The translations under genes and the position numbers were made by a program. From NCBI GenBank assembly GCA_964372125.1, contig CAYJPL010000003.1, forward strand, positions 34,654 to 98,653: a stretch of DNA of 64,000 nt, read 5' to 3'. Below are positions 59,387-64,000 of this stretch, piece by piece. The notes beneath the pieces are model-generated. The model did not search any database, was not told where the DNA came from, and was given only the letters and a program-made list of their open reading frames with translations. How positions within the stretch are numbered: position 1 is the stretch's first letter; the number at the start of each line of letters is the position of its first letter. The stretch comes from Tannockella sp964372125 (GTDB taxonomy: Bacteria; Bacillota_I; Bacilli_A; Erysipelotrichales; Coprobacillaceae).

Positions 59387-60739
59387 ATGAAAAAGAATGA
59401 ATATTTTAAAGCTACATGTGTTGATATGACACATGATGGAAAAGGTGTAGTTAAAGTAGATGGGTTTGCCTATTTTGTAAAAGGGTTAATAACAGGTGAG
59501 GTTGCCAACCTAAAAGTAATTAAAACACTTAAAAGTTATGGAATTGCAAGAATTATAGATTTAGTAGAAGTTTCTAAATATCGCCAAGATCCAATTTGTC
59601 CAATTTATAAAAGTTGTGGTGGTTGTCATATCCAACATGTTAATAATGAAGGACAGCAATTCTTTAAAACAAAACGAACAAAAGATGCAATGCAAAGAAT
59701 TGGAAAATGTGCAGTAGAAGTAAAAGATTGCTTAATGATGGAAGAACCATATTACTATCGAAATAAAGTACAAGTACCAGTGGGTAATAGTAAAGATGGA
59801 CTAGTATCAGGTTTTTATAAAGAACATTCTAATGATATAGTTCCATTTGATGTTTGTTATATACAAAATATGGAATCAAATAAAATTGTTAAAAGAGTAA
59901 AAGAATTATTAAGTGCTAGTAAAGAAGTGGCTTACGATAAACGCAGTGATAAAGGAAATATACGACATATACTTACAAAGTACGGACATACTACAAAAGA
60001 AATTATGCTGGTAATTATTACAAGACATAAGAAAGTAAATAATATTAAGCAGATTGTTAATACCATTACTAAAGAATTCCCAATGATAAAAACGGTTATC
60101 CAAAATATCAATACAAAAAATGATAATGTGGTACTAGGGGTTCATCAAGAACTATTATTTGGTGATGGATATATTACAGATGTCTTACTTGGAAATACAT
60201 ATAAAATTTCTTTGTTTTCATTTTATCAAATTAACCCTGTTCAAGTAGAAACGTTATACCAAACAGCAATTGATTATGCAAATCTAAAACCAACAGATGT
60301 TGTAATTGATGCATATTGCGGAATAGGTACAATTACATTAAGTCTTGCAAAGTATGTAAAAGAAGTACATGGGGTTGAAATCATTCCTCAAGCAATTCGT
60401 GATGCAAAAAATAATGCAGTAACAAATAAAATTAAAAACGCTAAATTCACATGTATTGATGCAGGTGAATTCATGGTAGAATGTGCAAACAATAAAAAAT
60501 CTATTGATGTAGTGTTTGTTGATCCTCCAAGAAAAGGATGTTCTCCTGTATTTCTTGAAGCACTAATAAAGCTTTCACCATCAAAAGTAGTATATGTTTC
60601 ATGTGACGTATCAACGCAGGCTAGAGATATAGCGATATTAGAACAAAATGGCTATGTATCAAAAACATGTCAGCCAGTAGATATGTTCCCACACACAAAC
60701 CACGTTGAAAGTATCGTGTTATTACAACGTGTTGATTAG
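59387..60739 (+). CDS. rlmCD: 23S rRNA (uracil-C5)-methyltransferase RlmCD (RumA family)
   Basis: Methylates U747 and/or U1939 of 23S rRNA. The 450-residue protein has an N-terminal TRAM domain (FKATCVDMTHDGKGVVKVDG region), the [4Fe-4S] cysteines in CPIYKSCGGCHIQH near residue 66, a SAM loop IDAYCGIGTITLSLAK near residue 305 and the catalytic VSCDVSTQARD near residue 403, with DPPRKGC near 380. The final 12 codons and the terminator are duplicated 2.5 kb downstream, suggesting that an element integrated in the 3' end and restored it. Confidence 0.94.
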   Translation: MKKNEYFKATCVDMTHDGKGVVKVDGFAYFVKGLITGEVANLKVIKTLKSYGIARIIDLVEVSKYRQDPICPIYKSCGGCHIQHVNNEGQQFFKTKRTKDAMQRIGKCAVEVKDCLMMEEPYYYRNKVQVPVGNSKDGLVSGFYKEHSNDIVPFDVCYIQNMESNKIVKRVKELLSASKEVAYDKRSDKGNIRHILTKYGHTTKEIMLVIITRHKKVNNIKQIVNTITKEFPMIKTVIQNINTKNDNVVLGVHQELLFGDGYITDVLLGNTYKISLFSFYQINPVQVETLYQTAIDYANLKPTDVVIDAYCGIGTITLSLAKYVKEVHGVEIIPQAIRDAKNNAVTNKIKNAKFTCIDAGEFMVECANNKKSIDVVFVDPPRKGCSPVFLEALIKLSPSKVVYVSCDVSTQARDIAILEQNGYVSKTCQPVDMFPHTNHVESIVLLQRVD

Positions 60740-60765
60740 CTCTTAAACCCCTTATTTATGGGGTT
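60700..60765 (+). repeat. Left 66-bp direct repeat (rlmCD 3' end, att-like)
   Basis: This stretch is identical to 63213-63278 at 65 of 66 positions; the one difference is C60751 versus T63264. It covers the last 12 sense codons and stop of rlmCD plus most of its terminator. Similarity ends sharply on both sides (the bases before 60700 and after 60765 differ). Confidence 0.92.
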
Positions 60766-60776
60766 GGAGTTTTTTT
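60740..60776 (+). terminator. Terminator of rlmCD (degraded copy)
   Basis: Core stem AACCCC/GGGGTT plus CTC/GAG separated by a loose internal bulge, followed by seven Ts. The downstream copy has much better pairing. Confidence 0.75.
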
Positions 60777-60980
60777 AACAGAAAATTCGTGGAAATCCCA
60801 AAAATAAATTGACTGTTGCCTAGGTAGATATGTTTTTGAGGTCATCGCTGTTTTTTGAAAAGCTTGTTTTAGAGTGAATTATCAGTTTATGGAAAGATAT
60901 CTACCCAAGCATAATAAACTTTTTTAAATAAAAGGTATATCAAAGAAAAGAAAACCTAACTCCGTATCAAAATATACATT

Positions 60981-61009
60981 TTGACACAATGTGGGGTATT
61001 GTGTATAAT
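60981..61009 (+). promoter_or_regulatory. Strong promoter with embedded dyad upstream of the exporter pseudogene
   Basis: Consensus -35 TTGACA and consensus -10 TATAAT are 17 bases apart. A dyad ACACAAT (60984-60990) and ATTGTGT (60998-61004) fills the whole spacer and overlaps both hexamers, an ideal repressor position. Confidence 0.75.
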
Positions 61010-61027
61010 TTTTTTTACGTATTAGTA

Positions 61028-61043
61028 ATTAGTAATTACTAAT
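61028..61043. promoter_or_regulatory. 16-bp perfect palindrome after the promoter
   Basis: ATTAGTAATTACTAAT is a perfect palindrome, preceded by one more ATTAGTA at 61021. It lies just past the expected transcription start and before the SD CAGGGGAAA. Confidence 0.55.
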
Positions 61044-61062
61044 ATGGCATATGCAGGGGAAA

Positions 61063-62097
61063 ATGCTAAAAAAAAGACATTGTATATTATAACATGATGC
61101 TTCTGATTGCGGGCCAGCATGTATTGCCACAGTATTGGCATATTACAAATGTGATATTTCAATTATGAAAATAAGGGAATTATAGGTACTGATGCATATG
61201 GTACTAGTGTAAAAGGATTAGTTGAAGGGTTTGAAAAACTTAAATTTCAAATAAAAGCAATTCGTGTTGCATCGAATGACATTACAAGTGGCATGACATT
61301 TCCAGCAATTGCTCAGACAACAACGGCGGAAGGTAATAATCATTTTGTAGTAATACAAAAAGTAAAAAAAGACTATTTTATATAGGGAATCCTGCTAAAG
61401 GGAATGAAAAAATCAATATTGAAGAATTTGAAAAGATGTATACTGATGTGCTATTGGTAATGGCACCTACATCAAACTTTGAAAAGTTAAAATATAAGGA
61501 TAAAGAGATGTTTGATTTGTTTTGTGCACTTATACTACCACAAAAGAAATTACTTGCAACAATTATACTAGCTTCCTTAGTGCTGAGCATTATTGGAATT
61601 CTTTCTAGTACTTTTTCTAAGGTGCTTATGGATGAAATAATACCATTCCAACTTAAGAATAGTTTGTATATATTTTTGATAGTATATGGAATTATTTCGT
61701 TAATACAAAGTTTAATGTCGGCATTTAGACAACAAGTTATTTTGTTTTTATCACGAAAAGTCGATATCCCAATATTACTAGGGTACTATAACCATATAAT
61801 GCACTTGCCATATCAGTTTTTTGTAACAAGAAAAGTTGGTGATGTAATTACAAGATTTTAAGATGTGATTTTCTATAAAAATAATGCAACGACTATAATC
61901 GTTGCCATAGATTATCAACAATTATTCATTGTGATAGAATCTGTTTTATGGAAAATGGAAAGATTATCTAAAGTGGTACACATGATGATCTACTTTCATT
62001 AAATGGTAGATATGCAGATATGATAAGATTACAAACAAAATCTATTGATATTATAAAAATAGATATTGTACATGGGGAGGAAATTAGTTATGGGTAA
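61063..62097 (+). pseudogene. Decayed C39-peptidase bacteriocin ABC exporter (LcnC/ComA-type)
   Basis: Reading across frames gives a C39 peptidase start: M-L-K-K-R-H-C-I-L, then a stop where Gln is expected, then HDASDCGPACIATVLAYYK with the catalytic Cys. The GTSVKGLVEG and NHFVVIQKV segments follow with the His. Frameshifts occur near 61183 and 61381 (both in TATAGG contexts). Membrane helices run to GDVITRF at 61858, then a stop. After that an internal deletion joins directly to the end of the ATPase domain: ATTIIVA, a one-base loss, the H-loop R-L-S-T-I-I-H, and SGTHDDLLSLNGRYADMIRLQ. Walker A, signature and Walker B are gone. It once exported and trimmed a double-glycine peptide. Confidence 0.88.
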
Positions 62098-62188
62098 ATT
62101 AGATGTTTTAGAAAATAAAAAATTAGTATTAAAAAATGTATTGATTGAAGAAGTTCAAAATGTACAACTAGATAGGGGGCATCTTTGA
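62090..62188 (+). CDS. 32-residue ORF inside the insertion
   Basis: ATG at 62090 with SD GGGGAGG 8-14 bases upstream opens a charged 32-residue peptide beginning MGKLDVLENKKLVLKNV and ending QLDRGHL. Its start overlaps the end of the exporter pseudogene (ATGGGTAA) and its TGA overlaps the ATG of the next gene. It could be a truncated peptide precursor or the head of a lost accessory gene. No double-glycine motif is visible. Function unknown. Confidence 0.4.
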   Translation: MGKLDVLENKKLVLKNVLIEEVQNVQLDRGHL

Positions 62189-62955
62189 TGTATAAAGAAT
62201 TTGAAAAAACGAGCATCTTACTATCCCTATTCCTAGCTCTAGTTGTATTTTTCATGTATAGATACGTTTATCTTGTTGGCGGGGGAGTAGAAATATTTGT
62301 GATTATTTGCTTGTTTTTAGGAGCTTTTATATATCTAATTTTAGGAGAGGTAATTTCTTCTGTAGTTGATAATAAAAAGGTGAATAAGTATGGGAAAATA
62401 CTAACAATAATTTACTATCTATATGGATTTTTATTAGTCACTACAGATACTTTTATTAGTTTTTTAGGATATGAAATATGTTATTTTATTCTTTCAATTC
62501 TAATCTTAGCTAATTTGGTGATAATTGCTAAACGGTACAAAGTAGTTACTGAGCTACAATTTTGTTACGAAGAAACATTAAGGAAAATGCGTAACTTTTC
62601 TAATGACAATACTTATGAAAAATATGATGATTTTATTAAAAGACTAAAAAAGTATCTCTATATTATTTATTTTGCAATATTCATAACAAATCATGATAGC
62701 GTGTTAATTATTGCTTATATTATACATTTGATTATATGTCTGCGAGTGATAATTCATGCAAGAAGAAATGGGGATTTTATCAATGTGCTTACATCTCAAA
62801 AAGTAAATAGATATGTTCTCATTATCATAGTTATCACTTTTATTTGCATAGTAGGGTTTAACTATATTCCTACGTTATATAAAAATATTTTAGTTATTGG
62901 ATCAACTTTTCCTTTTTTTGCAGCAAGCAACAAAAAAGGAATAATCAAAATATAG
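62188..62955 (+). CDS. Polytopic membrane protein of the insertion, unknown function
   Basis: A 255-residue intact protein with about seven or eight hydrophobic segments and a charged central part near residues 115-155. I recognise no family. The ATG at 62188 follows SD AGGGGG. Its position directly behind a bacteriocin-type exporter remnant and a small ORF suggests an immunity or accessory membrane protein, but this is guesswork from context. It is the only long intact gene of the insertion. Confidence 0.65.
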   Translation: MYKEFEKTSILLSLFLALVVFFMYRYVYLVGGGVEIFVIICLFLGAFIYLILGEVISSVVDNKKVNKYGKILTIIYYLYGFLLVTTDTFISFLGYEICYFILSILILANLVIIAKRYKVVTELQFCYEETLRKMRNFSNDNTYEKYDDFIKRLKKYLYIIYFAIFITNHDSVLIIAYIIHLIICLRVIIHARRNGDFINVLTSQKVNRYVLIIIVITFICIVGFNYIPTLYKNILVIGSTFPFFAASNKKGIIKI

Positions 62956-63212
62956 GTATAGGATTCATTTGAATATTTAAAACCAAACATTGGAGAGTGT
63001 TTTCTTAATTACAAAATTGGACTGTGTCAAGAATAGGGGATGAGTGATTAATTCATTTATTCCTTTTTTTGTTTTTCAATCAAATGGAATGGTAAACCTA
63101 AATGTGGAAAAATACATGGATATATTCCTACAAACCTAAGTAACAGTTAAAACAATATAAAACGTAGTTGATATATTCCCTACAACGTAGACATTCATTC
63201 TATCTTCTCATG

Positions 63213-63278
63213 CCACGTTGAAAGTATCGTGTTATTACAACGTGTTGATTAGCTCTTAAACCCTTTATTTATGGGGTT
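63213..63278 (+). repeat. Right 66-bp direct repeat (rlmCD 3' end, att-like)
   Basis: Matches 60700-60765 at 65 of 66 positions and encodes the last 12 residues of RlmCD (HVESIVLLQRVD) and stop, but without the rest of the gene. It ends in a better-paired terminator than the left copy, so it is probably the original chromosomal 3' end. Confidence 0.92.
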
Positions 63279-63292
63279 TAGAGCTTTTTTTT
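63252..63292 (+). terminator. Original rlmCD terminator (displaced copy)
   Basis: Stem AGCTCT-AAACCC/GGGTTT-AGAGCT with one bulged T on the left arm, followed by eight Ts. Confidence 0.85.
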
Positions 63293-63392
63293 GAATAAGA
63301 CTGTGGATGAATGATATATGTGGATCGTACATTGCATGAAAAAAAATAAATAATAAATGTATAATCATTATTTACACTAACTCAGTACTTCG

Positions 63393-63421
63393 TTGACTTA
63401 ATCTAATGGTTGTAATAGTAT
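63393..63421 (+). promoter_or_regulatory. Predicted promoter of the GNAT gene
   Basis: -35 TTGACT and -10 TAGTAT are separated by 17 bases, 58 bases before the GTG start. Confidence 0.55.
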
Positions 63422-63479
63422 TAAACAAAGAGAATTTAAAAGTAGTTCGTAAAATTTATATAATTGGAGGATAAATACA

Positions 63480-63881
63480 GTGGAATATAAAGAATTTACT
63501 ACGAGTTTATTAAGTGAAATTAAAGCGATATATGAAGATTCAAATTGGCAATCATACCTAAAGGATGATGACAAATTAGTGAGGGCATTTCATAACTCAC
63601 TATATATTTTAGGTGCGTTTGAAGATGAAAAATTAGTTGGGTTTGTTCGTTGTGTAGGCGATGGCGAGCATATTGTACTAGTACAAGATTTAATTGTTTT
63701 GTCGGAATATCAACAAAAAGGAGTAGGTTCATATTTGTTTAAACATTGTTGGGATAAATATAAAGAAGTTAGAATGTTCCAAGTAGTAACTGATATTGAA
63801 GATAAAGTAGACAATTATTTTTACCAATCCTTTAATATGAAAAAATTAAACGAGGGACACATGATTTCATATTTTAGATAG
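63480..63881 (+). CDS. GNAT-family N-acetyltransferase
   Basis: A 133-residue acetyl-CoA-dependent acetyltransferase of the Gcn5 superfamily. The acetyl-CoA loop is YQQKGVGSYLFKHC near residue 80, preceded by the beta-strand VLVQDLIVLSE, and a NYFYQSFNMKK end follows. The substrate cannot be told. The start is GTG at 63480 with SD TTGGAGG 9 bases upstream. It lies directly beyond the displaced rlmCD terminator, so it was probably the original downstream neighbour. Confidence 0.88.
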   Translation: MEYKEFTTSLLSEIKAIYEDSNWQSYLKDDDKLVRAFHNSLYILGAFEDEKLVGFVRCVGDGEHIVLVQDLIVLSEYQQKGVGSYLFKHCWDKYKEVRMFQVVTDIEDKVDNYFYQSFNMKKLNEGHMISYFR

Positions 63882-64000
63882 GCACACAAAATGAGCATAA
63901 TATGAAGAACTAGAGTTTATGTAAGGAGACCTAATTCTACAGATGATTTAAAATATTAGGTAATATCAAAATAATATAACATACGGAATCGATAAAAATA
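63882..64000. other. Window end without recognisable gene
   Basis: AT-rich sequence. An AAGGAG at 63922-63927 is not followed by a clear start codon with a long ORF in the window. I see nothing I can support here. Confidence 0.4.

Larger units (their letters stand above)
60777..61062. other. Left non-coding part of the insertion
   Basis: No gene seen. It contains a 9-bp inverted repeat GGTAGATAT (60823-60831) and ATATCTACC (60897-60905) 65 bases apart, then a strong promoter and a palindrome described separately. Confidence 0.5.
60766..63212. mobile_element. Remnant integrated element in the rlmCD 3' end
   Basis: DNA between two 66-bp copies of the rlmCD 3' end. It holds a promoter with an operator-like dyad, a decayed C39-type bacteriocin exporter, a 32-residue ORF and a membrane protein gene. 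Genes elsewhere in the window are intact, so the concentration of frameshifts and stops here is striking. No integrase or transposase remains. rlmCD/rumA is a known insertion site for integrative elements in other Bacillota, which supports but does not prove the reading. Confidence 0.65.
62956..63479. other. Right non-coding part of the insertion and spacer before the GNAT gene
   Basis: No gene seen up to the right repeat at 63213. Two similar stretches, GGATATATTCCTACAA (near 63115) and TGATATATTCCCTACAA (near 63168), lie about 50 bases apart close to the right junction and might be recombinase-arm sites. After the repeat and terminator, 63293-63479 holds the promoter of the acetyltransferase gene. 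Confidence 0.4.

Noticed and set aside
1..64000. CRISPR arrays, transposases, integrases or toxin-antitoxin pairs
   Set aside because: No regularly spaced repeats and no recognisable recombinase, Cas or toxin genes were seen on either strand; only the rlmCD direct repeat stands out.
1..64000. Mollicute-type code with TGA as Trp
   Set aside because: TGA ends clear genes such as hrcA and the 22680-23102 gene at the expected lengths, and Trp residues at conserved places are TGG.

Overview
The window is an AT-rich chromosomal segment of a low-GC Gram-positive bacterium (Bacillota). Shine-Dalgarno sites are strong (AGGAGG type), TGA is a stop codon and Trp is TGG, so it is not a Mycoplasma-type code. 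Gene order keeps several blocks known from Bacillus: cmk-der-gpsA, hrcA-grpE-dnaK-dnaJ, asp23-fakA next to rpmB, ftsW-ylbF-rsmD-coaD, and pcrA-ligA-camS-gatCAB-rlmCD. No sporulation genes are seen. A relative of the Erysipelotrichia is my best guess, as inference only; the sequence does not prove it.

Layout. 1-3950: a tail-anchored hypothetical protein, then cmk, der and gpsA. 3955-6669: divergent ptsI and nagB sharing a cre-like site. 6737-10105: a minus-strand operon of a carotenoid-desaturase-like FAD enzyme, a CrtQ-like glycosyltransferase and a CrtO-like acyltransferase. 10327-16694: dGTPase-like protein, msrA, licD, the biotin unit birA-bioY with a BirA-type operator, an iron alcohol dehydrogenase, and an MsrQ-like membrane protein without heme histidines. 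16754-21257: tRNA-Leu(GAG), pepV, a Nudix hydrolase, tex and a cold-shock protein. 21314-27858: a MocR regulator, a flavodoxin-like protein, and the heat-shock operon behind two CIRCE elements. 27867-30385: rpmB, asp23 and fakA.

30402-39277 is one nine-gene operon: a THEP1-like NTPase, a FecBCD-type ABC importer, a xanthine/uracil permease, the three xanthine dehydrogenase subunits and mocA. It reads as a purine-hydroxylase unit with its own cofactor maturation and, possibly, molybdate import. 39284-43781: deoC with a 41-bp symmetric operator, a DeoR regulator, a HAD phosphatase, a duplicated DUF1576-type membrane protein and def. 43950-60776: division, CoA, pyrimidine (pyrC-pyrK-pyrD), helicase/ligase, tRNA amidotransferase and rRNA methyltransferase genes.

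60700-63290 is accessory DNA. The last 12 codons of rlmCD plus its terminator are repeated almost exactly 2.5 kb downstream, and the DNA between holds a decayed C39-peptidase bacteriocin exporter, a 32-residue ORF and a polytopic membrane protein. This looks like the remnant of an element integrated in the 3' end of rlmCD. A GNAT acetyltransferase follows.

The window holds no CRISPR array, transposase, integrase or toxin-antitoxin pair that I can recognise. The most unusual items are the truncated staphyloxanthin-type cluster, the histidine-less MsrQ-like protein, the xanthine dehydrogenase/ABC importer operon and the rlmCD insertion.
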